From assembly GCF_036634195.1 (NCBI RefSeq), contig NZ_JAZIFY010000002.1:434001-498000 (forward strand): DNA of 64,000 nt. Reading direction: 5' to 3'. Origin of the DNA: Streptomyces sp. P9-A4 (lineage in GTDB: Bacteria; Actinomycetota; Actinomycetes; Streptomycetales; Streptomycetaceae). The position numbers and the translations under genes are program-made. Shown here in pieces: positions 8,862 through 18,115 of the stretch (its first letter is position 1; each line of letters opens with the position of its first letter). The notes below the pieces were generated by a model that made no database searches, was not told the DNA's origin, and saw nothing but the letters and a program-made list of their open reading frames with translations.

Positions 8862-9326
8862 ATGCCGGACGACACGACCTCGGCCAACCTCGGCCCACGC
8901 GAGGTCCTGGCCCGCTTCCAGCGGGCGATGCTCGACAAGTCCGCGGACGACCTGGCCGATCTGTACGCGGTCGACGCCGTCCACGAGTTCCCCTTCCTCT
9001 TCCCCGGCGCACCCGAGCGCTACGAGGGACGCGAAGAGGTCCGTACGGGCTATCGAGCGCTCTGGGGCGCGAGCCCGGCGCAGCCGCGGGAGATCCGCGA
9101 GGTCGCCGTGCACGGGAGCACCGACCCGGAGGTGATCGTCGTCGAGCAGGTCGTCTCCGGCACCGTCACCACGACCGGCCGGCCGTTCGAGTTCCCCGGT
9201 CTCCTCGTGATCCGGGTCCGGGACGGCCGGATCGCGCATGTCCGCGACTACATGGACGGACTCGGCGTGGCGCATGCGATGAACCGACTGACCGCCGTGG
9301 CCGGCAGCCTCAGCAACGGCGGCTGA
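8862..9326 (+). CDS. SnoaL-like / NTF2-fold protein
   Basis: 154 residues. The sequence follows the SnoaL-like pattern: an N-terminal helix (REVLARFQRAMLDKSADDLADLYAVDAVHEFPF), a glycine turn (YEGREEVRTGYRALW), then beta strands ending in FPGLLVIRVRDGRIAHVRDYMD. Such folds are small ketosteroid-isomerase-type enzymes or ligand binders; no activity can be assigned here. Its last 17 bases overlap the 3' end of the convergent MerR gene. Confidence 0.8.
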   Translation: MPDDTTSANLGPREVLARFQRAMLDKSADDLADLYAVDAVHEFPFLFPGAPERYEGREEVRTGYRALWGASPAQPREIREVAVHGSTDPEVIVVEQVVSGTVTTTGRPFEFPGLLVIRVRDGRIAHVRDYMDGLGVAHAMNRLTAVAGSLSNGG

Positions 9327-10284
9327 ACCCCCTCGGGGCAGCGCGCAGCCGGGCGCGAAGCGCCGTGGCGGACCAGGCGAACGCGGGTGCCAGGCATTCC
9401 GGCGCGGGCCAGCCGTTGACGACGGCCAGCAAGGAGAGGTACCGGTCCCGGCGAGGATCGTTCATCTGGTCAAACCGCGCTGCGAGACGCAGGTGGAGAT
9501 CGCTGGGGCCCGACGGGGGCGGACTGCCGAGGATGTGCGCGTAGTGCGCCGCGAGCGCCGCGACGATCGGCTCCGCGTCGGGTGAGTCCGGTGCGACACC
9601 GGCCTTGAGCGCCGGCGTCACCCGAGCCCGAACGGCTTCGACGAGGATCCGGAGCGGGCCCGTGGTGTCGTACGGGGCCCGGTCGGCCACCAGGTCCTGG
9701 GCCATGCCGTGCATCGACGCACGGAAGTCCTCGTCCTGGAGCAGCTCGGCCAACTCGACCCACGCCTCGATCTGTTCGGGCGTGGCATCGTCGGACATCT
9801 CGGGAACCAGCGAGCGGGTGACCGCCGCGAGCACGGGATGATCACGCAGGCCGTCGAACACCGAGCCGAGGAAGTCGTCGATCAAGCGCTGCCGTTCGGC
9901 CTCGGACAGTCGTGCGAGCTTGTGCATGAGCGTCATCTCCTGAGGAGTCGAACCGCGTCTGGCCACCGCAGTCAGCACGGCGCGGTGCTGCCGCAGGACC
10001 CGGATCTGTAGCTCCAGGGCCTCGGCATGCGTCGCCGCGACGTCCGCGAGCGCGACCTCCCGCTCCATGATCTTGCGGATCGTGGCCAGGTCGACGCCCA
10101 GCTCGCGCAGGGTGCGTACGAGGCTGATGCGGGCGATGGCATCGGAAGGGAAGCGGCGATAGCCCGCAGGGGTGCGGTCTGCCGGTGGCACGATCCCGGA
10201 ATCGGCGTAGAACCTGATGGCCTTCACCGTCAGGCCCGTCCGCCGTGCCAGATCGCCGATCGAGTAGAGCGTCTCGCCGTCCAT
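9310..10284 (-). CDS. MerR-family transcriptional regulator
   Basis: 324 residues from the ATG giving MDGETLYSIGDLARRTGL; a GTG nine bases upstream is a less likely start. The winged helix of MerR is clear at residues 5-75 (IGDLARRTGLTVKAIRFYADSGIVPPADRTPAGYRRF), followed by the dimerisation helix (AEALELQIRVLRQHRAVLTAVA). The long C-terminal half (about 200 residues, acidic and helical) is an effector-sensing or unknown domain and makes the protein larger than metal-sensing MerR proteins. A palindrome upstream (10300-10318) is a candidate operator, so autoregulation is likely. It converges on and overlaps the SnoaL gene by 17 bases. Confidence 0.88.
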   Translation of the reverse strand: MDGETLYSIGDLARRTGLTVKAIRFYADSGIVPPADRTPAGYRRFPSDAIARISLVRTLRELGVDLATIRKIMEREVALADVAATHAEALELQIRVLRQHRAVLTAVARRGSTPQEMTLMHKLARLSEAERQRLIDDFLGSVFDGLRDHPVLAAVTRSLVPEMSDDATPEQIEAWVELAELLQDEDFRASMHGMAQDLVADRAPYDTTGPLRILVEAVRARVTPALKAGVAPDSPDAEPIVAALAAHYAHILGSPPPSGPSDLHLRLAARFDQMNDPRRDRYLSLLAVVNGWPAPECLAPAFAWSATALRARLRAAPRGFSRRC

Positions 10285-10299
10285 GCCCCTCACCCTGGT

Positions 10300-10318
10300 G
10301 TCTCCCCTTACGGGAGAC
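10300..10318. promoter_or_regulatory. Candidate MerR operator palindrome
   Basis: A perfect 7-bp dyad, gtctccc-cttac-gggagac, lies 16 bases upstream of the MerR start codon. MerR proteins usually bind such dyads between the -35 and -10 of their promoter. Confidence 0.45.
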
Positions 10319-10453
10319 GCAAGCTCCGTCGCACATCACCGCCTCGTTCCGGACGGCGCGGCCTCGAACGGTCCGGCTCCGCCACGCACGCCGGGACCGT
10401 CTCGTAGGAGAGATCACGAAGCGCCGGGGGTGTCGTCGCGCCTTCGTGTGCGG

Positions 10454-11020
10454 TCAGCCTCTGCGGCGGAGGTCCAGCATGCAGAAGACCTTGTCGTAGC
10501 GGCTTTCGCCCACGGCGACGAAGTCGGGGAGGCGGCCGTATTCGGTGAAGCCCAGTGTCCGGTAGAGGTGCAGGGCGTGGGTGTTGTCGCCACGGGCGTC
10601 CAGGGTGAGGACCTCGATGTCCGCCTCCCTGGCGTCGGCGACCAAGGCGGCGGTCAGCGCCCGGCCGACACCGCGACCGTGGGCAGCCGCGTCCACCGCG
10701 ATCTTCTCCAGATCGGCGTGGGGCCGATGGGTCGGTCGGGCGTAGCGCCGCCAGTAGCCCAGCCCGACCAGCCGGCGGTCGAGGTAGGCGGTGCGCAGGG
10801 CCGCGTCTCCGGCCCGAACCGCAGAGAGGACATGGCGGAGGAGTTCCTCGACCTCGTCCCGCGAGGGTGGCTCGACCCAACCCAGTGCGGCACCACCGCT
10901 GACGAGATCCGCCAGGATCCGGTGGGCCGACTCCGCGAAGGCGGCCTCCAGCTCCGGATCGGAGGTCAGCGCCATGGCGTCGAGGACGGTGAGCTGCTCA
11001 GTGGGTGCACCGCTGGTCAT
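10454..11020 (-). CDS. GNAT-family N-acetyltransferase
   Basis: 188 residues from the ATG at 11020; an in-frame ATG at 11032 is also possible and neither has a strong ribosome site. The acetyl-CoA-binding motif A is seen as LEKIAVDAAAHGRGVGRALTAALVADA, followed by the motif B pattern (LTLDARGDNTHALHLYRTLGF), which is characteristic of GNAT enzymes. The substrate cannot be predicted. It is divergent from the P-loop kinase gene, with 89 bases between them. Confidence 0.85.
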   Translation of the reverse strand: MTSGAPTEQLTVLDAMALTSDPELEAAFAESAHRILADLVSGGAALGWVEPPSRDEVEELLRHVLSAVRAGDAALRTAYLDRRLVGLGYWRRYARPTHRPHADLEKIAVDAAAHGRGVGRALTAALVADAREADIEVLTLDARGDNTHALHLYRTLGFTEYGRLPDFVAVGESRYDKVFCMLDLRRRG

Positions 11021-11109
11021 GATCGGCAGCATAGCCAGCGCGGATCCCGGCCGAGGTCCGGGGGAAAATACGGTGGTCGTACGCCCGGCCCACCTGACAC
11101 GATCCGGGT

Positions 11110-11634
11110 GTGACCACGTTGTTCCTGATGGTCGGCCTGCCAGGGGCCGGCAAGACCACGCGGGCCCGGCAGCTCGCCGAGGAGTACGGCGCGCTGCGGC
11201 TGACGCCCGACGACTGGATGCTTCCCCTCTTCGGCGAGGCGGATGCGGACGGCAAGCGCGACGTGCTGGAGGGGCGCATGCTCTGGCTCGCCCTGGAAGC
11301 GGTCAGAATCGGCACCGACGTGGTGGTGGACTTCGGCTGCTGGTCCCGGGACGAGCGGTGCGCGATCCGCCGTCTGGTGGAGGCCGAGGGCGTGCGCTTT
11401 CGCATGGTCTACCTGCCGGTGGACGAGGAGACCCAACGCACCCGCCTCGCGCATCGCCGGGCCCACGCACCCGAGGAGTCGCTCCCGATGGCCGAGGCCG
11501 ACATCCCGCACGCGCGGGCCCTCTTCGAGGAGCCCGACGCGTCGGAGCTGGAAGGCCGCGAGGCAGTCGGCCCGCCCTCCGGCTGGGCGAGCTGGCGGGA
11601 CTGGGCCGCCGACCGGTGGCCGTCTTTCGCGTGA
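11110..11634 (+). CDS. P-loop NTPase of the small-molecule kinase type
   Basis: 174 residues from a GTG. Walker A is GLPGAGKTT at residues 9-17. A kinase-like layout follows: LTPDDWM in the nucleotide-kinase substrate region, then DVVVDFGCWSRDER (the DxG motif seen in AAA_33-type zeta-toxin/polynucleotide-kinase-like proteins), and a lid region rich in Arg (TRLAHRRAHA). Members phosphorylate small molecules or sugars, often antibiotics; the substrate is unknown. It runs convergent to the large gene at 11735-16600. Confidence 0.8.
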   Translation: MTTLFLMVGLPGAGKTTRARQLAEEYGALRLTPDDWMLPLFGEADADGKRDVLEGRMLWLALEAVRIGTDVVVDFGCWSRDERCAIRRLVEAEGVRFRMVYLPVDEETQRTRLAHRRAHAPEESLPMAEADIPHARALFEEPDASELEGREAVGPPSGWASWRDWAADRWPSFA

Positions 11635-11693
11635 CTGACTCCACCGAGCGGTACGCCGTACGGTTCGCCGCCGAGGAAGCCGTGTTCAGGGCA

Positions 11694-11723
11694 CCGGGCG
11701 TCGGGCTCAACCCCGTCGCCCGG
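11694..11723. terminator. Hairpin between convergent genes
   Basis: Arms of 11 bp with one mismatch (11694-11704 and 11713-11723) lie 60 bases after the kinase stop and just beyond the end of the large minus-strand gene. Confidence 0.45.
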
Positions 11724-11734
11724 CGTCCCCCTTC

Positions 11735-14700
11735 TCAGGCCCGCCCTTCGCCACCGCGCTTCCACGCCTCGGCGAACATCTCGTGCAGCGGTGCCGTCGG
11801 CAGTATCCGTACGAACGGGGCCTCGATCTGGTTGCCCCACAGCGGTCTCACCTGGTGGCTCGCCAGTTTGACCGTCTCCAGGGGCAGGTGCGGAGCCTTC
11901 AGTTCCGTCCAGTCGCCGGGCAGGAACACCGTCCGGCCCGCCCGTGCCCGTTTGGCCTCCGTCACCGCGCCGGTGGTGAGGAGTTCCGCGCGCACCTCCG
12001 CGTGCCGCTTGGTCGTCCAGCCGTTCCACCTCCGCACGTTCCGGTCGGTGGGTGCGGCGAGCGTCGCGATCTGGAGGTAGAGCGCGGCAGCGTCCGTACC
12101 GACGCCGAACTCCTCGGCCGCGCGGGCGACGAGTTCCGGGCAGGAACGGCGGGGGTCCGCCTCGTAGGCGCCTTCCGGGACCGCGCCCGAGCGGGCCCGG
12201 CGCATCATCCTGTCGAGTCCGCCGCCTTCGAGGAGGAGGGCCACCCGGTCGAGTTCCTCGCCGAGGTCGGTGACCTCCCGGACCCGCCGCCACACCTCGG
12301 GGTCGGCGCACCGCGCGGGGCGGAGGAAGGAGGTGCCGCCGGGTGCGCACACCACGAGGGGCCCGGAGTCGTACGCGGTCATGGAGGGCCGTTCACTCTT
12401 GTCCTTGCGCCGGTCCATCGACACCGGGAGCTGTCCGGGCCCGAAGCGTTCGGCGATCCGCTCCGAGGCGTCCCTGACCCGGACCCGGGGCAGTTCGAGG
12501 AGCAGTTCCGGACGTGCCAGTTCGGCCCGCAGCCGGTCGTGGAGGGCGGTCGCGCCCGCCGTCGCGGGATCACCGGCGGGCCGGTCGGTCCACGCCCAGA
12601 CGAGAGCGCTCGCCATCTCCCCGAGCGACAGCCCGACCCGGGTGCCGTAGGGCGCTTCGACGCCCTCCGGCGGCAGGGCCCGCACCTCGACGCCGAGGCC
12701 GTACGAGGGTGCCGCGAGGTCCCAGTCGGCGGCGGGCACCGTCGCGTCCCGGGCCGCCTCGTAGCCGCCGGCCAGGCGCCGTGCCCACACCTCCGGGAGG
12801 CCCAGGTCGGATTCGAGTGCGTCGGCCGCCTCGTCGTGGACGGCGGGCAGCGTGCCGACCCGTTCGCACCATGCCCCGGCCATCCGGGCCACGGCCGCCT
12901 CCATCCCGCCGGGACGCCACAGCTCGGCCGGGTCCTCCGGCACGGCGGCGGCCAGGACGGCCCTGCGGCCCGCGCAGCCGAGCCGCCCGCGCAGTTCCTC
13001 GTACGCTTCCACCGTCAGCGGCGTCGCCTTGTACGGGGCCTTGCGCGCCAGGCCCCGGTCCTCGTCCCGGTCGTCCCGGCCGACGAGACCCGCGAGCACC
13101 AGCCGGGCCAGGGGGCGGCGTACACCGGTCAGTTCGGCGAACCGCGTGGCCGTCGACTCCGGCAACGGGAGCGGGCCGTGCGTCTCGATCGCCGTGATCA
13201 GTTGCCGCAGTCTGGTGGCGTCGTCCCGCTCCACGCGGACGAGCCGTGCCCCGGCGCAGGCCGTGGGCACCGGGTCGCCGCCCTGTTCCGTGGCGGGTGC
13301 CACGAACCAGTTCACCGATCCGCCGTCCCATACGGCGGCGGACGCGACCGGTGTCCCGCTCTCCCGCAGTCGTTCCAGTGCCTCGGCGTCGGAGGTACGG
13401 CCCACCCACCATCCGCGGCCCGGGCGGGCGAGCGGCTGGTCGGCCCAGGTGTCCAGGAGTGCGAGCAGCGCGGCCCGGTCGGTGTCGGGGGTCGGTGCCA
13501 CGGCCGCCCGCCAGGCCACGGCGTCGATCGCCCCGAGCAGCTGCGACCAGTCGTGCGGCGGCGCGGGCGGGGAGAGGCGCCGGACCTCCTCCCCGATCGT
13601 CCCGGCCAGGCAGGCGCCGTCGGCGGCCAGCGCGCTCAGTGTCGCCGGAAGTGCCGTGTCCGGGGTCCGCCGCCAGGTGTCGCGCTCCCCGCTCGCGACG
13701 AGGCCGAACAGCGCGGGCACCAGCTCGGTGTCCGGGGCGGACCCGCGCGGCAGGGCCGGAGGCGCCTCCGCGAGGAGGGTGACCCGCCGGTGCAGGGCCA
13801 GGCGGCGGTCCTCCACGCGCGCGGCCCGCCCGGCGACGGCGGCCACGGCGTCGACCAGGACCGGTTCGGTGATCTGCGGCAGCTCGCGCGCGACGGCCGT
13901 GCGCAGTGCCTCCGCTCCGTCGCGTGCCGCCGCGAGCAGGTTGTCCGCCGTCTGCCTCCCTACGGTCCTCAGGGCGCGGGAGCCGCCGACGTCCCGGGTC
14001 CGCAGCAGGTACCAGAAGGCGGGCGGCAGGGCGACGCCGCCGGAGGCGGTGACGCGCCGGGCGGGCCGCACCCGGGGGTGCGCGGGCGAGTGGTGGCCGT
14101 CCAGCTCCCAGAGGAGTACGCCGTCGGAGGTGTACGCGCGCACGCCGGTCGGGGTCTCCGCCTCGGCGAGGACCACGACCTCCGCCGGACGTCCCGGCAC
14201 GTCCACCGCGCCGCCGCCCGGTCCCGTTCCCTCCGGCGTGCCTCCCGCATGGCCCTCCGGCGTGTCTCCCGCCGTGCTCTCCGGCGGCGCCCAGAGGCCC
14301 CAGGGCCGCTGGCCCTGCCGGTCGATGTCGAAGCGGGCGGAGCGCCCGTCGATGCTCTCGACGAGGTAGTGGTCGGGTGCGGGGTCGCGGTGCCGGGTGC
14401 GGAACAGCACCCGGGTCCCCACCAGGCCGTCCCGGCTGCCCAGGGGCGAATCGGTGAGGCCCGCGGGGAGCGGGGCCAGGTGGAGCGCTCCCGGAGCGAG
14501 GGCCATCCCCTCCTGGGAGGGTGCCGCTGCCTGATCGTCGCCGGGGAACTCGGGCCGGTCGGTGCCGTCCCGGGGCTCACCACTGACCGCGTCCACGGCC
14601 CGCCACGGGCTCTTCTCGTACACGCCGTTGGTCCAGATCCGCGATCCGTCACCGACCTGCAGTTCGTAGCGGTCGATCCCGCCCGTGCCGCCCGGCCTCA

Positions 14701-16600
14701 GCGCGCGCAGACCGCCGTGCCTGCCGCCGCCGTCGGCGGTCTCGAACTGGAAGCCGTACGCCCCGTCCAGCTTGCCGCCGAACGGCACGAGGCCCCCCAC
14801 CTCGTCCGGCGTGAACGGCTCTTCGGGGCGGTCGGCCCAGACGGCGGTGTCGCAGTAGTACGGGTTCTCCTTGAGGGTCCAGCTGACCAGGAAGGAGCCG
14901 CCCACGTAGTGGACGGCGAACATGGTCGCGGCCTCCGGGACGGTGAACGCGCAGGAGCCCCGCACCCCGTCCGGGGCCACGGCGACCGCGCGGTCCCGAC
15001 CGAACACGGTCAGCACCGGCCAGGTCGAGGTCACCCCGGCCACCCCGGGCAGACCGGCGGCCCCGACACCGTCCGCCGACCCGGCCACCGAGCTCTCCAC
15101 CGAGTCCGCCCGCGCCGCATCCGCCGCGAACTCCGCGTACACCGATTCCAAGGCCGGCCACGCCAGTTCCTCCGGCAGGCCCGCCGCGAGGGAGCGTCGC
15201 AGCGCGCCCGCCGCGTCCGCGCCCGCGAGCGCCTCGGCGATGCCGCCGAGGGCCGTCACGGTGGGGCGGTCCAGCACCGTTTCCAGTTCGGCCACGGCCT
15301 CCTCCGCGCCCGCGAGGCCCCCGCCGCCGACCGTGTCGACGAGCTTGCCGACCCGGCCGGCCACTTCGTGGGCGATGCCCTCGTTGCCCGGGAGCAGCGT
15401 CACCGCCGAGCCGGGCTTGGGTACGCGGGTGCCGAACCGGTCGCACCTCAGGTCCGCGTGCACGGTCCCTTCGAGCCGGGGGCCGAACACCGGGTCGGCG
15501 GCGAGGGCGGCGAGGTCGCGCCGGGACCGCTCGCCCCAGAAGCGCATCCGGACCTCGGGCCCGGGGTCGACGACCGTGGCCCCGGCGGCGAGGCAGGCGT
15601 CGAGGACGTCGGCGTCGAAGCCCTGGTAGTAGTGCCGGGTGGTGTGCACGGTCACCGGGTCGCCCGCTGCCCGCAGGCGCGGGCCCAGCCGGCCGACCAG
15701 GTCGAGGAACTCCGGCGGCAGCGGCTGCCGTCCGACGCCGCCGCCGGACTGTCGCGCGTACTGGTACATGTGGACGAACCGGCCGACCCAGTGGTGCAGT
15801 CCGCCCTCCGGCATCACCCGGCCGGCTTCGAGCGCGTCCGTCGCCCCGCAGGCGATCAGCATCCGCAGCCACGGCCCGCCGTCGGTGACGCTCTCCGGGA
15901 AGACGTCGAGGAGTCCTGCCGCGACCTCGTCGGTCGGCGGATGGGCCGTCAGGACCGGTTCGGCGGCGATGAGGAGCGCGTCGGGCACCGACTTCTCCCG
16001 GGTGACCGAGACGATGGCGCCGACCAGTCGGGCGACCTCCTCCTCGCCGTGCCCGGCCGCCTTCGCGGAGGCCCGTACCCGGCGCACCAGATCCGCCGGG
16101 AGGTCGGCCTTCGACCCGGCCCACGCGCGCAGGAAGGCGTCCAGTGCCGCGTGTGCCTCCACCGGTTCCAGGGTGTCGGCGAGGAAGCGCTGATGGGCCC
16201 CGAACTCCTTCGCCGGCATGGCCCCGCCGGTGGCGAACAGCAGCCCGTTGGCGCGGCGGTAGGCGGGATCCACGGGCAGCCCGTGCTGGGCCTCGGCCGC
16301 TCGGGCCGCCACGTACGCCCTGCCGCCCGGCCGGCTCCCGTACCCGATCAGCCGGTGTCCCACGGTGTCCCAGAACCACGGCAGGTGGGCGGGCGGCAGC
16401 CGTCGCGCCCGCGCGGCCATGGCGTCGACGAAGGCGCCGGGCTTGGTCCAGGAGCGGTTGAGTTCGGCTCCCATGTCCGCGATCAGCTCGCGCGCGACCG
16501 AGGCCGCGCCCGGGTCGTGGGCGGCGACCCAGTCGGCGTACGCGGTCGAGACGTGCGCCCTGCCGTTGACGGGCACCAGGGATTCCAGCGAGGCGATCAT
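11735..16600 (-). CDS. Very large protein of unknown function (1,621 aa)
   Basis: A single open frame of 1,621 residues, far longer than its neighbours, with normal codon use along its length. I see no signal peptide, membrane segment, Walker motif or catalytic signature. The N-terminal half is helical and acidic. A middle part (about residues 530-700) contains beta-rich segments with repeated Gly-Gly and aromatic residues (for example ENPYYCDTAVWADRPEEPF, and YGFQFETADGG), as in a carbohydrate- or ligand-binding beta domain. The C-terminus returns to helices and ends basic. Similar giant actinomycete proteins are annotated only as hypothetical or DNA-binding from memory. The ATG at 16600 is the first in frame. 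Confidence 0.75.
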   Translation of the reverse strand: MIASLESLVPVNGRAHVSTAYADWVAAHDPGAASVARELIADMGAELNRSWTKPGAFVDAMAARARRLPPAHLPWFWDTVGHRLIGYGSRPGGRAYVAARAAEAQHGLPVDPAYRRANGLLFATGGAMPAKEFGAHQRFLADTLEPVEAHAALDAFLRAWAGSKADLPADLVRRVRASAKAAGHGEEEVARLVGAIVSVTREKSVPDALLIAAEPVLTAHPPTDEVAAGLLDVFPESVTDGGPWLRMLIACGATDALEAGRVMPEGGLHHWVGRFVHMYQYARQSGGGVGRQPLPPEFLDLVGRLGPRLRAAGDPVTVHTTRHYYQGFDADVLDACLAAGATVVDPGPEVRMRFWGERSRRDLAALAADPVFGPRLEGTVHADLRCDRFGTRVPKPGSAVTLLPGNEGIAHEVAGRVGKLVDTVGGGGLAGAEEAVAELETVLDRPTVTALGGIAEALAGADAAGALRRSLAAGLPEELAWPALESVYAEFAADAARADSVESSVAGSADGVGAAGLPGVAGVTSTWPVLTVFGRDRAVAVAPDGVRGSCAFTVPEAATMFAVHYVGGSFLVSWTLKENPYYCDTAVWADRPEEPFTPDEVGGLVPFGGKLDGAYGFQFETADGGGRHGGLRALRPGGTGGIDRYELQVGDGSRIWTNGVYEKSPWRAVDAVSGEPRDGTDRPEFPGDDQAAAPSQEGMALAPGALHLAPLPAGLTDSPLGSRDGLVGTRVLFRTRHRDPAPDHYLVESIDGRSARFDIDRQGQRPWGLWAPPESTAGDTPEGHAGGTPEGTGPGGGAVDVPGRPAEVVVLAEAETPTGVRAYTSDGVLLWELDGHHSPAHPRVRPARRVTASGGVALPPAFWYLLRTRDVGGSRALRTVGRQTADNLLAAARDGAEALRTAVARELPQITEPVLVDAVAAVAGRAARVEDRRLALHRRVTLLAEAPPALPRGSAPDTELVPALFGLVASGERDTWRRTPDTALPATLSALAADGACLAGTIGEEVRRLSPPAPPHDWSQLLGAIDAVAWRAAVAPTPDTDRAALLALLDTWADQPLARPGRGWWVGRTSDAEALERLRESGTPVASAAVWDGGSVNWFVAPATEQGGDPVPTACAGARLVRVERDDATRLRQLITAIETHGPLPLPESTATRFAELTGVRRPLARLVLAGLVGRDDRDEDRGLARKAPYKATPLTVEAYEELRGRLGCAGRRAVLAAAVPEDPAELWRPGGMEAAVARMAGAWCERVGTLPAVHDEAADALESDLGLPEVWARRLAGGYEAARDATVPAADWDLAAPSYGLGVEVRALPPEGVEAPYGTRVGLSLGEMASALVWAWTDRPAGDPATAGATALHDRLRAELARPELLLELPRVRVRDASERIAERFGPGQLPVSMDRRKDKSERPSMTAYDSGPLVVCAPGGTSFLRPARCADPEVWRRVREVTDLGEELDRVALLLEGGGLDRMMRRARSGAVPEGAYEADPRRSCPELVARAAEEFGVGTDAAALYLQIATLAAPTDRNVRRWNGWTTKRHAEVRAELLTTGAVTEAKRARAGRTVFLPGDWTELKAPHLPLETVKLASHQVRPLWGNQIEAPFVRILPTAPLHEMFAEAWKRGGEGRA

Positions 16601-16658
16601 GATCCGATCCTGGCACGGGCCACTGACATCGCCCCGGGCGGCGGGGGGTTGAGCTGAG

Positions 16659-16685
16659 GGGGCGTACGGCCGAGTCGTACGCCCC
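16659..16685 (-). terminator. Hairpin terminator after lipoprotein gene
   Basis: A 9-bp perfect stem (16659-16667 and 16677-16685, 9-base loop) begins five bases past the end of the minus-strand lipoprotein gene. Confidence 0.6.
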
Positions 16686-16690
16686 GGGGG

Positions 16691-17431
16691 TCACTTGCGC
16701 AGGGCGCCGGCGACGAAGTCCCGGGTCCAGGGGACGGCGGAGTCGATCGGGAGGTACTGCCCGTCCGCCGGGAAGAAGTCGACGACGCCGGCGGCCCCGT
16801 AGTTCGCCCAGAAGCAGGTGGTCATGGGGAAGGTGTCGGTGACGTTCTGACGGCACTTCACGACGAGGGCGGGGCTCGTGGCGGTCCTGGCCTTGCCGGT
16901 GAAGTTGCGGCCGTAGCCCGTGGCGAGTTCCGTGGAGGCGTCGAAGATCCCGTTCAGCGCGGCGGCCGGGTCCGGCACGTTCTCGTACAAATGGGTCCTG
17001 GCCGTGAACATGGGCGCCGCAGCCGAGATCGTGCCCTTGCTGAGGACGTTCCTCCGGCCGCCGAAGCAGGACACCTCGTCGGCGATGTCCTGGCTGTCGC
17101 CCTCGATCTCCTTGAGGCCCTCGTCGCCGGTGACGCGCATGTCGAGGTCGCTGCCGTAGTGGAAGCCGCCGTCGCCCTCGTCGCAGACGAGGCCTTCGAG
17201 TTCCGGGACGGCGACGGCCTTGTAGCGGGTGCCGGGGTCGGCGGCGAGCTTCTCGTCCGCCGACCCGGGGCCGGCGGCCGTCGCCCCGCCGGCCGAGGGC
17301 CCGCCGGCCGTGGCCGCACCGCCCGAGGCCGTACCGACCGTATGCGTACCGCCCGGGGACGCGCCGGATCCGCATCCCGCGACCGCCGTCACCAGGACGG
17401 CCGCGGCCATTGCCTTCCGAAACCCGCTCAT
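16691..17431 (-). CDS. Secreted lipoprotein of unknown function
   Basis: 246 residues from the ATG giving MSGFRKAMAAAVLVTAVAGC, preceded by GGGGGAG at good spacing; an upstream ATG at 17467 is less likely. The signal peptide ends in a lipobox (VAGC), so the mature protein should be lipid-anchored outside the membrane. A low-complexity Gly/Ala/Ser/Thr linker follows (residues 20-55), then a globular domain with four conserved-looking cysteines (VCDEGDGG, VSCFGG, KCRQN, TTCFW), likely two disulfides. This pattern is common in Streptomyces DUF-type lipoproteins; the function is unknown. Confidence 0.8.
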   Translation of the reverse strand: MSGFRKAMAAAVLVTAVAGCGSGASPGGTHTVGTASGGAATAGGPSAGGATAAGPGSADEKLAADPGTRYKAVAVPELEGLVCDEGDGGFHYGSDLDMRVTGDEGLKEIEGDSQDIADEVSCFGGRRNVLSKGTISAAAPMFTARTHLYENVPDPAAALNGIFDASTELATGYGRNFTGKARTATSPALVVKCRQNVTDTFPMTTCFWANYGAAGVVDFFPADGQYLPIDSAVPWTRDFVAGALRK

Positions 17432-17465
17432 ACGCCGACTCCCCCGCGAAGCACCCGTGTTGATC

Positions 17466-17481
17466 ATGATCGCGTGATCAT
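17466..17481. promoter_or_regulatory. atgatc/gatcat dyad near lipoprotein promoter
   Basis: An inverted repeat atgatc-gcgt-gatcat overlaps the stop of the truncated LysR gene and lies 35 bases upstream of the lipoprotein start. It could be an operator or a weak terminator. Confidence 0.3.
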
Positions 17482-17996
17482 ACGGGGGACACGGAAGGGA
17501 TGCCGCGACACCCCCCTCGGACTCGCGGCACCCCGGTCAGCGACCGGCGGTCGTCACAGGCGAGGGCGAAGTCCAGCCGTCCGGCGACGACTCCGCAGGC
17601 GATCTCCCGCTCCGACCACGAGGTGTACGTGGAGACCGGGGCCCCCGGGTCGGTGCGGGCGATCCGGTCGGCCAGGCTGCCGAGGGGCGGTCCGTGGGTG
17701 CCGCCGAGGCGGTATCCCTCGGCGCCCTCCCGCGCGAACCGCGCGGCTTCTTCCTGCAGTTCGCGGACGGCGGGGAGCACGACCCGGGCCCGGTCGAGGA
17801 CCAGGTCCCCGAGCGCGGTGATCCTTACGCCCTCCCGTCCGCGCTCGAACAGGACGCCGCCCAGGGCCCGTTCGATCCGCTTGAGCCGGGCGCTGAGCGC
17901 CGGTTGCGCGAGTCCGAGGACGGTGGCGGCGCGGGTGACACTCCCCGCGTCCGCGATGGCCCTGATCGTCTTCAGATGCCTCAGCTCCAAGTCCAT
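17478..17996 (-). pseudogene. Truncated LysR-family regulator
   Basis: 172 residues starting MDLELRHLKTIRAIADAGSVTRAATVLGLAQPALSARLK, a textbook LysR winged helix (residues 1-60) and linker helix. LysR proteins are about 300 residues long; here the frame stops at LDFALACDDRRSLTGVPRVRGGCRGIPSVSPV, early in the effector-binding domain, and the tail after residue 150 no longer looks like LysR. No continuation is visible in the other frames before the lipoprotein gene. A deletion probably removed the effector domain, so it is called a pseudogene, although the DNA-binding part could still be made. Confidence 0.6.
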
Positions 17997-18115
17997 ACGC
18001 AGAGCTTGACGCCCCCGCCCCGAGAGGTCCGGACCGGAGCCGGAACACGCGCCCGCGCGGGCCGCACCCGACCGGCCGTCGCCCCTCGGAGCGTCGGGCG
18101 TCAAATCCCGTTACG

